Assembly: GCF_017309075.1 (NCBI RefSeq)
Contig: NZ_JAEMGS010000003.1
Coordinates: 62,001-126,000, forward strand
DNA length: 64,000 bases
Direction of reading: 5' to 3'
DNA from: Motiliproteus sp. SC1-56
GTDB lineage: Bacteria > Pseudomonadota > Gammaproteobacteria > Pseudomonadales > Balneatricaceae
Shown here: positions 41,901-49,384 of the stretch, in pieces
How the letters are laid out: each line of letters begins with the position of its first letter
Position numbering within the stretch: position 1 is the first letter of the stretch
Program-made: the position numbers and the translations under genes
Notes under the pieces: model-generated
Told to the model about the DNA's origin: nothing
What the model saw: the letters and a program-made list of their open reading frames with translations, nothing else
Database searches by the model: none

Positions 41901-43809
41901 AGGTCTGCTGGAACTGCTCCTTGAGGTGACGATCCTCGGGGTCAAAGCTTCCCGCCACCGAGAGGCGGAAGTCGAGAATCCAGTAGGCCTGCCCTTCCCG
42001 GTCCTTGAGCCGGTAAGGACGCGCGTTCAGCACCCGTACCCCCATCTGTTCGAGAATCGGCAGCAGATCGGACAGGGCCAGGCCGTCGCCGCGGCCCAGC
42101 ACCTTGAAGTGCAGGCTGTTGTACTCCTCCAGCGGCCGGTAGAGGTAGGTCGACAGCCGGCCCTCACCGTCCAGGTCCGCCAGGCGCTGCAGGTCGATCA
42201 CCGCGCGCCGGGGGCTGTAGTCGGCCTGATAGGCGGCCGGCAGATTGTGGGCGAAGTCGCGGTAGATCCGGTTGCCGCTGGCCTCGCCCACCTTCTCCAC
42301 CAGGGCCTGGAGCAGGCGGTCCTCCCAGGAGGTCATCGCCTCGACCATCCGCGCTTCCAGGGCTTCCACCTCCAGGTCCCGCTCGTGGGCGTTGCGACAG
42401 TGAATGGTGAACTGGACCTGGGCCAGGGCCTGGTCGGAGAGGCGCACGTTGAACTCGCTGCTGTGGCCCTCGAAGGTCTCCATCAGCAGGTCCTGCATTT
42501 TCAGGCGCAGGACGGTGTCGTAGTGATCCCGGGGCACCAGCACGAGCGCGTTGATAAAGCGCCCGTAGCTGTCGGGACGCAGGAACAGCCGCAGCTGACG
42601 ACGCTCCTCGCATTCGAGCATACCGAACAGGGTCTGTTCCAGGTTCTCGTAATCGGCCTGCAGCATCTCGTCACGGGGGTACTGACTGATCAGGTGACGC
42701 AGGGATTTACCGCTGTGGCTGTCGGCGGGCAGGTTGGCGGACTCCAGCAGGCGAGCCAGTTTATGGCGCAGCATGGGCACCTGCTCAAGCGGCGTGCTGT
42801 AGGCGCTGGAGGCGTAAAGGCCGAAGAAACGCCACTCGCCCAACACCTGCCCCTGCTCGTCAATCTTGCGCACCCCCACGTAATCCAGGTGGGCATTGCG
42901 CTGCACGGTGGAGCGCATGGTGGACTTGGTCAGCACCAGCAGTTCCGGGCGTTGCGCCAGCTCGCTCAGGTGCGGGGTAAGCTCGATGCGCCGTTGCCTC
43001 TCGCTGGCGGGCTCGCCGAAGGTACCCAGGCCCGAATCCGCCTCGTAATTGACCACGCAGCGATCCGGGGTCTGCACCTCCAGGTGGTAATAACGAAACC
43101 CGAGGAACAGGAAATTGTCCTCCATCAACCAACGCAAAAAAGCGATGTTCTCCGCTTTGGCTTCGTCGCTGGCCGCGATATTGGCATGCGCCTCGCTCCA
43201 GGCCACCGCCTCCTCCAGCCGGGCCTTCATGGCGTCCCAGTCCTTGACGGCCCGGGACACGTCGTTCAACGCCCCCTGCACCTGCTTCTTCAGCGCGTTC
43301 AGGGCCTTGGCGTCAGGCTGGTGATCCACCTCCAGTCGCATCAGGGCCTCGGGAATGGCCCTCTCGTCGCGCTGGGTGTCGTCCAGCACCTGCTGCAAAC
43401 GGCCGTTGCCGTCGCGCACCACCCGGATCACCGGGTGGGTGATCTGGTGCAGCCGGATGCCGGCATCGGCGAGGGCCAGGTTGATGCTGGAGACCAGGAA
43501 GGGCATGTCGTCGCTCAGCACTTCCACTACCGTGTGGGTGCTGTGCCAACGATGGTCCTCCGGGTTGGGGTTGTAACACCGCACCAGGGGTTTACCCGGG
43601 CGGCGCTGCTGGACCAGGTCCCACAGGCAGAGCAGCGCGCCGTAGAGATCCTCGATGGCCATCTGGGCCATCTCCCGCGCATGGCTGCGGCCATAGTAGA
43701 CCTCCGCCAGCTGCTGGGCGGCGGCACGGCTTTCCGCCGGCAGGCGCTCGGCCAGCAGCTCTTTGACTTGATTGATCCCGGATTTTTTAATCTCGACCAG
43801 CGTATTCAT
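38995..43809 (-). CDS. gdhB: NAD-specific glutamate dehydrogenase, 180-kDa class
   Basis: This enzyme deaminates glutamate to 2-oxoglutarate with NAD+. Members have about 1600 residues with a Rossmann catalytic core near the middle and long regulatory N- and C-terminal regions. Here, 1604 residues result from the ATG at 43809. Core phrases include G-G-L-R-W-S-D-R-R-E-D-F-R-T-E-V, V-P-V-G-A-K-G-G-F, V-G-I-G-D-M-G-G-D-V-F-G-N-G-M and D-A-I-D-N-A-G-G-V-D-S-S-D-H-E. A longer frame would start at a GTG (43887), about where transcription should begin, and is rejected. It is the first gene of a minus-strand set ending with astB, so glutamate from arginine would feed directly into the TCA cycle. The ribosome site is weak, so the exact start is not certain. 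Confidence 0.93.
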   Translation of the reverse strand: MNTLVEIKKSGINQVKELLAERLPAESRAAAQQLAEVYYGRSHAREMAQMAIEDLYGALLCLWDLVQQRRPGKPLVRCYNPNPEDHRWHSTHTVVEVLSDDMPFLVSSINLALADAGIRLHQITHPVIRVVRDGNGRLQQVLDDTQRDERAIPEALMRLEVDHQPDAKALNALKKQVQGALNDVSRAVKDWDAMKARLEEAVAWSEAHANIAASDEAKAENIAFLRWLMEDNFLFLGFRYYHLEVQTPDRCVVNYEADSGLGTFGEPASERQRRIELTPHLSELAQRPELLVLTKSTMRSTVQRNAHLDYVGVRKIDEQGQVLGEWRFFGLYASSAYSTPLEQVPMLRHKLARLLESANLPADSHSGKSLRHLISQYPRDEMLQADYENLEQTLFGMLECEERRQLRLFLRPDSYGRFINALVLVPRDHYDTVLRLKMQDLLMETFEGHSSEFNVRLSDQALAQVQFTIHCRNAHERDLEVEALEARMVEAMTSWEDRLLQALVEKVGEASGNRIYRDFAHNLPAAYQADYSPRRAVIDLQRLADLDGEGRLSTYLYRPLEEYNSLHFKVLGRGDGLALSDLLPILEQMGVRVLNARPYRLKDREGQAYWILDFRLSVAGSFDPEDRHLKEQFQQTFVRTHLGELENDGFNALVIAAGLSWRQVLVLRACCKYLLQLGLPFSQASMERTLALHSHISRQLVQLFEARFDPHFRQPRQERQEKLVSALESALDGVDNLDEDRILRHYLSLLLAMLRTNFYQQTDEGEAKGYLSIKLDTDSIPAAPQPRPRFEIFVYAPWVEGVHLRGGKVARGGLRWSDRREDFRTEVLGLVKAQMVKNAVIVPVGAKGGFVAKQLPTSSREAVQAEVIHCYETFIRGLLDITDNRSGEDVIPPPEVVRHDEDDPYLVVAADKGTASFSDIANRISKEYGFWLGDAFASGGANGYDHKKMGITARGAWESVKRLFLERGLDTQRQDFTVVGIGDMGGDVFGNGMLLSKHIRLVAAFNHQHIFIDPEPDAARSWEERKRLFELPRSTWDDYDKTLISKGGGVYSRAAKSVELSDEARAALDIRQRRMTPTELIQHILKAPVDLLWNGGIGTYVKASTETHQQVGDRANDGLRVDGRELRVKVVGEGGNLGCTQLGRIEFARQGGLINTDAIDNAGGVDSSDHEVNLKILLDQEVAAQDMTEKQRNKLLASMTDEVAGLVLRHNRLQSQVLSLAMHQVSAHMGDHRQLIQRLEQEGRLKRKLEFLPADEQLEELARAGEGLTRPEVAVLLAYAKLALFDQLVDAGISADPDLSRELPGYFPTPIQEHYGARLQQHPLRQELLATHVTNAVLNRMGSTYINYLQQETRCSAIDAVRAFFAARDIFAIEPLWQALEAQEAELDDSLFAGLMLKIQNLLERSVLWLLRTHGQPLSVSELQGVYVTGVSDIIEQLPSLLPSEDNDAWQQQQQELVAAGLPEALVQRLSFLERAYHLLEMVRLAHQCEQPVVQAAQAYLQLERDLGLDRLRERIQALPAPDLWQRKARAALGDELDRALARAGKGVLAELGEQSVEERINQWQQAQQQALGQFRATCAEIQGQEQANLAMLSVAVRELGQLQ

Positions 43810-43888
43810 GGAGGCAGGGTGGTTCTCTTTTTTATTGGCAGACAAGAAGTTCGTAGTACGCCCCGGACGGACCGGCGTGTTCCGCACT

Positions 43889-43918
43889 ATTATCCGTGCA
43901 AAGCATCCGTGCCGTCAG
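43889..43918 (-). promoter_or_regulatory. Predicted promoter of the gdhB-ast genes
   Basis: On the minus strand CTGACG (43918-43913) and GATAAT (43894-43889) are separated by 18 bases and lie about 80 bases before the gdhB ATG. The imperfect -35 box and long spacer are consistent with an activator-dependent promoter. Confidence 0.5.
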
Positions 43919-43922
43919 GGGA

Positions 43923-43964
43923 TTTAATTTCAATAAAGCGACCCGGAGTTTTTGCCAGCTGACA
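43923..43964 (-). promoter_or_regulatory. Candidate ArgR-like direct-repeat operator upstream of gdhB
   Basis: Two adjacent 21-base half-sites on the minus strand read TGTCAG-N8-AA-N5 (43964-43944) and GGTCGC-N8-AA-N5 (43943-43923). Both fit the Pseudomonas ArgR half-site consensus TGTCGC-N8-AA-N5 with two and one mismatches, in the correct head-to-tail phase, ending four bases before the predicted -35 box. Confidence 0.6.
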
Positions 43965-43994
43965 TCCACAACTCCGTGCGCGGGGCTTTAAGCC

Positions 43995-44021
43995 ATTCTA
44001 CAGGGCTACCTGTAGCAGAAT
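43995..44021. repeat. Inverted repeat upstream of gdhB operator
   Basis: ATTCTACAGG and CCTGTAG-C-AGAAT form a 10-base inverted repeat with one bulged base around a GCTA loop. It lies between the gdhB control region and the hemerythrin gene terminator. It could be a protein-binding site. Confidence 0.5.
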
Positions 44022-44037
44022 TAATTGCTGTTTACAT

Positions 44038-44072
44038 AAAAAAGCCCGGTGTTTTGCAAACAAAACCGGGCC
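44038..44072 (-). terminator. Rho-independent terminator of the HD-GYP-hemerythrin operon
   Basis: Read on the minus strand, GCCCGGTTTTG pairs with CAAAACACCGGGC (one bulge) and is followed by six T residues, 25 bases after the hemerythrin stop. Confidence 0.88.
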
Positions 44073-44096
44073 GTGCGGTGTCTTCGGGTCGCGCGC

Positions 44097-44504
44097 TCAG
44101 CTAATACCCTTGTCACGAAGGAAAGTCGCCAGCTCCTTGTCCACGACCAGGATATGGTTGCGCAGCCAGGCGGTGAGAAAATTGAGAAAGGCGGCGGACT
44201 CTTCCCGGTCGTTGACCAGCAGCCGCAGATCGAAGTCAAACAGCTCGGCCGCGGTCTGGTTATGGCGCTCCTTGTGGTCCCGGTAGCCGGGGTAGCCGTG
44301 CTCGCGCATCAGCGCCTCCTCGCAGGAGAAGTGCTCCACCACGTAATCGAGCAACTGGTTGAGTATGGGCAGGAACTCGGCACTGCTATCGCCCCGCTCC
44401 AGGGCGTCCCAGGTGTCGTTGATGTAGCCGATAAAGCGGCTGTGCTGCTCATCAATCAGGGTGATGCCCAGCCGCAGGCTGTCGTCAAAAACAAACTTGC
44501 TCAT
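44097..44504 (-). CDS. Bacteriohemerythrin
   Basis: This 135-residue protein is a single-domain hemerythrin that binds O2 at a non-haem di-iron centre. The ligand pattern is visible: a histidine in the I-D-E-Q-H-S-R-F region, H-F-S-C-E-E, H-G-Y-P-G-Y-R-D-H-K-E-R-H and R-N-H-I-L-V-V-D. The start at 44504 gives the usual N-terminal length, with AGGA about 10 bases upstream; a longer frame adds 25 residues unlike the family. It lies 42 bases after an HD-GYP gene and ends in a strong terminator, so the two form a short operon that may link oxygen or iron status to cyclic di-GMP turnover (inference). Confidence 0.93.
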   Translation of the reverse strand: MSKFVFDDSLRLGITLIDEQHSRFIGYINDTWDALERGDSSAEFLPILNQLLDYVVEHFSCEEALMREHGYPGYRDHKERHNQTAAELFDFDLRLLVNDREESAAFLNFLTAWLRNHILVVDKELATFLRDKGIS

Positions 44505-44545
44505 CGATGCAAAATCCTTTGCCGGGTAAGTTGCTGTTAAATCCC

Positions 44546-45742
44546 TCAAAGCCGACCTTTCTTGGGGACCTTGTCCCACATTTTCGCCAGCAGCGCCTGC
44601 CGGGCGGGATGCTCCGGCAGCGGCACAATTTCGCGCACGGCAAAGCCCTTGCTGGTGGTATCGCGCAGCACCGCGCGCTTCATCGGCTGACCGTCATGAT
44701 CGAAGATCACTTCTACGTCGGGGGCGGCGGCGCTAGTGCCCGGGCCGACGGCGATCCCAATCTCGCCGCTGACCAGCCGGCAGGCGCTTCCCGGGGGAAA
44801 CATGCCCAGCTCCTTGATAAACAACTGGGCCAGGGTGCCGTCGATCTCCTCACCCCGGGACAGGAAAATATCCCGCAGCGCCTCCTTGGGCAGCCGCTTG
44901 TCCCGATCCCCTCTTTGCCGGACCATGGCGGCAAAGGTGTCCGCCACCGCCAGCACCCGCGCCACCTGGGCGATCTGGTTCTCCTTCAGCCCCTGGGGGT
45001 AACCGCTGCCGTTGAGCCGTTCATGGTGCTGCTGAACCGCCTGTAACCAGGTGGGATCCACCACCCCGGCCTTTTTCAGGAGCGCCACGGTGGTGGTGGG
45101 GTGCTTACGTATCTGCTGCCACTGCTCATCGGTCAACGGCTCCTCACGGAGCTGCAGTTCATCCTGCAGCTGCCACATGCCCACGTCGTGGGTGAGGCCA
45201 GCGGCCACCAGCGAGACCCGCTGCGCCGGCCCGATGCCGATGCGGGTACCGAGCACCTCGCAAAGCACTGCAACATGGAAGGCTTTGATGTGGGAGTAGG
45301 CTTTGCCTTCGGCGAGGTGAATCGCCGCCAGCAGACCGTCGTGGTGCTTCTCCGCGGCACGGTGAATACGCTCGGCCAGCAGGTTGACCTTGGCACGGGT
45401 GGTTTCATCGGGTCCCCGGGCGAACTCCTGGTAGATTATCGCCAGCAGCCCGTAGTGACTCTCGACCCACTCGAACACGTCCACCAGCCGGTCGCTCTCT
45501 TTTTCTTGCTGGGCCCGGGCCAGACCGCTTCGGTAGGCTGCGGACCCGGGCTTGTCCGGCGAGGCGTAGATATACACCTTCTGGTTGACGAGCTTGTTGC
45601 GCTGGACCTCATCCTTGATCACATATCCTTTCTTCAACAGCAAAGCGCCCGTTTCAGAATGCACCGAGTGACGCAGCGGCTGACCGATCTCGATATCCTG
45701 CTCCCGGAGCCGCCGGTAGCCGATTATTTTCTTTCCTTCCAT
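44546..45742 (-). CDS. HD-GYP domain cyclic-di-GMP phosphodiesterase
   Basis: HD-GYP proteins hydrolyse cyclic di-GMP to GMP, lowering the signal that favours biofilm over motility. From the chosen ATG the product has 398 residues: an N-terminal DUF3391-like region (about 1-120), then the HD-GYP domain with metal-binding L-T-H-D-V-G, later H-H-E-R-L-N-G-S-G-Y-P-Q-G (the GYP loop) and V-A-D-T-F-A-A-M. These motifs look intact, so catalysis is expected. No membrane segment is seen. The ribosome site is weak and an upstream start cannot be excluded. The gene is divergent from the haem-protein gene. Confidence 0.88.
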   Translation of the reverse strand: MEGKKIIGYRRLREQDIEIGQPLRHSVHSETGALLLKKGYVIKDEVQRNKLVNQKVYIYASPDKPGSAAYRSGLARAQQEKESDRLVDVFEWVESHYGLLAIIYQEFARGPDETTRAKVNLLAERIHRAAEKHHDGLLAAIHLAEGKAYSHIKAFHVAVLCEVLGTRIGIGPAQRVSLVAAGLTHDVGMWQLQDELQLREEPLTDEQWQQIRKHPTTTVALLKKAGVVDPTWLQAVQQHHERLNGSGYPQGLKENQIAQVARVLAVADTFAAMVRQRGDRDKRLPKEALRDIFLSRGEEIDGTLAQLFIKELGMFPPGSACRLVSGEIGIAVGPGTSAAAPDVEVIFDHDGQPMKRAVLRDTTSKGFAVREIVPLPEHPARQALLAKMWDKVPKKGRL

Positions 45743-45913
45743 ACAACTCTGAAGGCGCTCTGAAAGGCCTTTTTCTGCAATCAAGTGAACAATGGCCACA
45801 GTAGACCTCAAGCGCTCGCAAGATGCCAGCCCCGCGTCACCCAAGGAGCGGCATTGGGCCTATAGTATTGAATAGCCCGAATGCCTACCCCTGCTGCCAA
45901 ACCGAGGCCCCCG

Positions 45914-47425
45914 ATGACCAGCCGCCTGCTCAGCCCCCTCGCCGCGCTTCTTATCAGCCTTCCCGTGTTGGGGGCAACGCCGAAGGATACGTACTTCGCC
46001 CTGGCCGTTACCGAAAACTCCCATAACCACGGCGGCAGCAACCTGTTGTTTCTGGACTTTCAGGAGCAGTTCGAACGGGCTTCTGATGACAAGACCCAAC
46101 GGGTCGCCTCGCCGCGGCTGAACAACACCAAAATCCAACTGGACGCGAAGCTCGACGAATGGCCCGAGGCGCAATTCACCACAGTGCAGAGCCGGGTGAT
46201 GAACAACTATCCCCTCAGCGAGTATTACGACGTGGTGCCGGTGCCCATCCAGATCGCCTCGGCCCATGACGACGAGTACCTCTACTTCGCCCTGCGCTTC
46301 ACCGACGCCAACCACGACGCCTCCATCAACCGTAACCGCTGGATCAAGGATGCCACGGGCTGGCGCCCCCAGCCCCACACGCTGCCCAATCCCGGAGCGC
46401 CCACCGCGAGCGCGGTAAACCGCGGTGACCGCCTGCTCGGCAATGAGAGCGAAGACCGGGTTTTCTTGATGTTTCCAATAGTCGACCAGCAGGGAAACTT
46501 CCGCGATGGGGGCCACGGCTGTGCCGGCTACTGCCACAGCAATCTGGTTGAGTCCCCTCCCCCGGGCGAGGGGACCATCGGCGCCGAGGTAGCCGCCATG
46601 CACACCGCCCTGCCCGGCGATCGCGCCGATATCTGGCACTGGACATCGACCCGCAGCGCCCCGGCGCAGACCCTCAAGGACGCCCACCTGATTTATGGGC
46701 CGGGGTCCGAAAATGGACGCAAGGCGGATCCTGGGCAGTCCCCGGATGTGGATAACGACCGCGCCAGCCTTCAGTTCGATGCGGCGACGGAGCCCGGGCC
46801 TGCCTACATCAGCCGACGTGAATTCGAAGCCGGCCTGTACCAGCGGCTGAGCCACAGCACGACGCAGTTAAGGGAAGGTGGAACGCTACGCATCGAGCCG
46901 GAAATGGACTTCGCGCTGGGCGTCAGTCTGCCTTACTCGATCCATCGACCCAGCAGCGGTAGCCGCGCCGATGTCACCGTCGTCAGTCGCTTTGACCCGA
47001 CCACCAACCTCTGGACACTGGAGATGCGCCGCCGCCTGGACACCGGCGACCCGGAGCACGACCATATCTTCACTGCCGGTACCGCAAGCCTGCCCCCCAG
47101 GGCTGAGCTGATACGGCCAGGTAGCCCGGAGCAGGGAGCCAAACTGTTCGAGGAGAAGGGGTGCGTCCATTGCCACGGGGAGGAAGGGGAAGGGGTATTT
47201 GAAGCGGGTGCCTGGAAATTCCCCCGCATCCAGCGGGCATCCGGCCCCCTGATCTTCAAGACCGCAGACCCGCACCGTCCCAAGCGGCTACGCTCGCTTG
47301 CCTACCGGCGTGGCGAGAACGTTGAGATGCCCGCAGCGCTGATGCCCACCATTCCGCTGACCGCGCAGCAGGCGGAAGACATCGCCAGCTGGCTGCAGGA
47401 CCAGTTTACGCCCTTGGGCCGCTGA
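45914..47425 (+). CDS. Exported haem protein: ethylbenzene-dehydrogenase-like domain plus cytochrome c
   Basis: This is a 503-residue secreted protein. A Sec signal peptide (about 1-21, cleavage after V-L-G-A) is followed by a domain resembling the haem-binding gamma subunit of ethylbenzene or DMSO dehydrogenases (about 60-380; L-D-A-K-L-D-E-W, Y-L-Y-F-A-L-R-F-T-D-A-N-H) and a C-terminal class-I cytochrome c domain with CVHCH at 417-421 and a likely methionine ligand in E-M-P-A-A-L-M-P. A second possible haem site, CAGYCH at 203-208, has the uncommon CX3CH spacing. No molybdopterin catalytic subunit lies nearby, so the redox partner is unknown. GAGG lies 6 bases before the ATG; a start 11 codons earlier is less likely. 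Confidence 0.8.
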   Translation: MTSRLLSPLAALLISLPVLGATPKDTYFALAVTENSHNHGGSNLLFLDFQEQFERASDDKTQRVASPRLNNTKIQLDAKLDEWPEAQFTTVQSRVMNNYPLSEYYDVVPVPIQIASAHDDEYLYFALRFTDANHDASINRNRWIKDATGWRPQPHTLPNPGAPTASAVNRGDRLLGNESEDRVFLMFPIVDQQGNFRDGGHGCAGYCHSNLVESPPPGEGTIGAEVAAMHTALPGDRADIWHWTSTRSAPAQTLKDAHLIYGPGSENGRKADPGQSPDVDNDRASLQFDAATEPGPAYISRREFEAGLYQRLSHSTTQLREGGTLRIEPEMDFALGVSLPYSIHRPSSGSRADVTVVSRFDPTTNLWTLEMRRRLDTGDPEHDHIFTAGTASLPPRAELIRPGSPEQGAKLFEEKGCVHCHGEEGEGVFEAGAWKFPRIQRASGPLIFKTADPHRPKRLRSLAYRRGENVEMPAALMPTIPLTAQQAEDIASWLQDQFTPLGR

Positions 47426-47795
47426 CCGGCGGAGGCCAAAGCAGGAACAGCACGCTCAGCACCACCTCCACCCCCAGGTAAAGCCGGCTGGCGGTATCCG
47501 GCGTGCCGTCGACCGCCCAGCCGACAAGGCGCGCCAGCACCACCAGCGCCAACAGCCCGCCGAGCGCCAGGATGCCTGCGCGCGGCAGCCGCCAGGCACA
47601 CCAGAGCGCTGCCAGCCCGAGTCCCGCCATCATGCCGTTGAGGCCCCGCAGGTGGCCCAGGGCCGTCGCGTCCGGCGCCAGCAGCCCGCCGCCGTAGTCG
47701 ACGGGAAACAGCACCCCGAGCAGCCCCGGCTGCACCAGGCTCAGACCCAGAAGCAACAATCCCAGCCGCAGCAGGCGACGGTGCCAACGCCTCAT
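47406..47795 (-). CDS. DUF4345-like small membrane protein
   Basis: This 129-residue inner-membrane protein has four hydrophobic segments and a layout like DUF4345 proteins (L-R-G-L-N-G-M-M-A-G-L-G-L and L-Y-L-G-V-E-V-V-L-S). The function is unknown. It converges with the haem-protein gene and the two coding ends overlap by 20 bases on opposite strands. It follows ndpA by 16 bases on the same strand, so it may share that transcript. Confidence 0.75.
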   Translation of the reverse strand: MRRWHRRLLRLGLLLLGLSLVQPGLLGVLFPVDYGGGLLAPDATALGHLRGLNGMMAGLGLAALWCAWRLPRAGILALGGLLALVVLARLVGWAVDGTPDTASRLYLGVEVVLSVLFLLWPPPVSGPRA

Positions 47796-47811
47796 CCCGG
47801 CTCAACCGGTC

Positions 47812-48813
47812 CTAGTCGCTGCCCCGGTTGAGCTGCTTGCGCAGGGTCGGCGGCGTACCGCGGATGGTCAGGGTGTCGGTGGCGGGGTCATAGAGCACCT
47901 GTTCGCCCAGCAGCATATCGGAGAAGCTGACGCTCAGCCCCTTCATGGAGCCGGCGTAGCGGACAAACTTCTGCAGGCCCCGCTTGTCGGCGGGAATCTC
48001 TGCCTGCAGACCCGCCTCCTGCTCCCCGGCGTAGTTGAAAAACTTGTCCGGGTCCGTGGTGTCGATCAGCCGCGACAGATCCTTGAGCCGCACCCGGTCA
48101 CCGGACTCCACCTGCTCCTGACAGTAATCGTAAGCGGCCTGCTTGATCTGGGAAGCTTCCCCGGGACCCAGGTCCTCCTCGCTGCAGTAATTGTCAAACA
48201 CCTTCAACAGGGTCTGGGTCTGCACCCGGGAGTCGCTCTCCTCGGTACACCCGAGGCTCGCGCAGAAGGCCTCACCGCCCCCCTTGCCGCCCCGTCCACG
48301 CAGAAAGGAGACGTACTGCCCGTCGGCGCCCTTGCGCCACTCGTCAAGATTGATCTTGGCGCCGAGCTGCACTTTACCCACGTCCAGGTGACGGGAATCA
48401 CTGAGTTCAAGCTGCTCATCGATCACCACCGTCGGCGTGGTGCTGAGCATCAGCACCAGCAACTGCTCGGTTTCCAGCACCCGCATCCGCGCCAGCATCA
48501 GGTAACCGCTGAGCTCCTCCTCCCGCTCCTCCAGCTGCGCCTTGAATCGCTCAAGCAACTTCTGGCTGAGCGCGACGAAGTCAAGCTGCTCCTCCAGGTG
48601 CGAGCGCAACCAGCCGGCGAAGGGAAAGGCCTGCTCGTCACTCTCGAAGCCGCCGTAGATCTTACCGGAGCGGTTGTTGTAGGTGGCGTTGAGCTTACTG
48701 ATCAGGGCTTCGAGGTGCGGGCTCAGGGGAAGCTCGCTCTGCCGGGGCGAGAGCCGGGCCTCCTGCCCCGCGGGCTTTTCGATGTAATGCACGATTGCAT
48801 GGGTGATCGCCAT
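47812..48813 (-). CDS. ndpA: Nucleoid-associated protein NdpA/YejK
   Basis: YejK (NdpA) is an abundant nucleoid-associated protein of gammaproteobacteria with an incompletely understood role in DNA organisation. The 333-residue sequence has the family N-terminus (H-A-I-V-H-Y-I-E-K) and conserved phrases N-N-R-S-G-K-I-Y-G, G-R-G-G-K-G-G-G-E-A-F and S-F-S-D-M-L-L-G. The length matches the family (about 335). A 274-base gap lies upstream. Confidence 0.94.
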   Translation of the reverse strand: MAITHAIVHYIEKPAGQEARLSPRQSELPLSPHLEALISKLNATYNNRSGKIYGGFESDEQAFPFAGWLRSHLEEQLDFVALSQKLLERFKAQLEEREEELSGYLMLARMRVLETEQLLVLMLSTTPTVVIDEQLELSDSRHLDVGKVQLGAKINLDEWRKGADGQYVSFLRGRGGKGGGEAFCASLGCTEESDSRVQTQTLLKVFDNYCSEEDLGPGEASQIKQAAYDYCQEQVESGDRVRLKDLSRLIDTTDPDKFFNYAGEQEAGLQAEIPADKRGLQKFVRYAGSMKGLSVSFSDMLLGEQVLYDPATDTLTIRGTPPTLRKQLNRGSD

Positions 48814-49087
48814 AGACGGGGTCCTTCGGAATGATCGGATAACACGGGCGGCCCATTATGGCAGAAAATCGCCGCGACGCTGAGCCTGAAAGTATGCTTG
48901 AAGACTTCGGGCGGACCGCTCACCCGCCCCGCTGATACAAGCCCCGCGTTCTCAAATAACTGGGCACCTGCGAGCGCATTACTGACCCCAATCAATGAAA
49001 GCAATTAGCCAAAGGTATGTAATGAAGTCATCAATTTATCGGGTCGGCGGCTGAGTCGCTGAGATCACAGCGCCGGGGAGTTTAGTC

Positions 49088-49309
49088 ATGAGCAACGTGC
49101 TGATTATTTCCTTATGTTACGGCGCCTACCTGCTGGTGGTGGGACTGATCGCCTTGGGCGCTTGGTACAGCGAAAAACTGGACCCGGATAACGACCTGCC
49201 CCCCTCGATCTGGGACGAGATCCTCCCCCCGGACTGGGACCGGGAGGCAATAACGCGCAAACCTGTTGAAGTTCGGCCTGCATTTTTGAAAGAATCGACT
49301 CTAAGCTAA
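49088..49309 (+). CDS. Small single-span membrane protein
   Basis: This 73-residue protein has one hydrophobic segment (about 4-27) and a hydrophilic, acidic-to-basic tail with two I-W/D-W phrases (S-I-W-D-E-I-L-P-P-D-W-D). GGGGAG lies 7 bases before the ATG, a strong ribosome site. It lies 75 bases before nhaA on the same strand and may be co-transcribed with it. No family is recognised; a role as a small accessory or regulatory peptide of the antiporter is only a guess. Confidence 0.65.
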   Translation: MSNVLIISLCYGAYLLVVGLIALGAWYSEKLDPDNDLPPSIWDEILPPDWDREAITRKPVEVRPAFLKESTLS

Positions 49310-49378
49310 AGTTAACTCCAACATTCTCAACCAGACCCGGTGTTTGGGGGTTGGAACTTCACGCTTGGAGTTTAAGGA
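49309..49378 (+). promoter_or_regulatory. nhaA leader with alternative base-pairing arms
   Basis: AACTCCAA (49314-49321) is complementary to TTGGAGTT (49365-49372), which lies just before the AAGGA ribosome site of nhaA. An overlapping arm can also pair with GTTGGAACTT (49350-49359). The two pairings exclude each other. Confidence 0.4.
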
Positions 49379-49384
49379 CCGAAC

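Noticed and set aside
43810-43887. Longer gdhB start at GTG 43887
   Set aside because: It lies at the predicted transcription start next to the -10 box, and the extra 26 residues are not family-like.
40783-43962. Very long open frame antisense to gdhB (over 1000 codons)
   Set aside because: GC-rich codon bias removes stops on the opposite strand. The translation has low-complexity G/Q/H/V composition, no domain and no ribosome site, while gdhB on the other strand is a clear family member.
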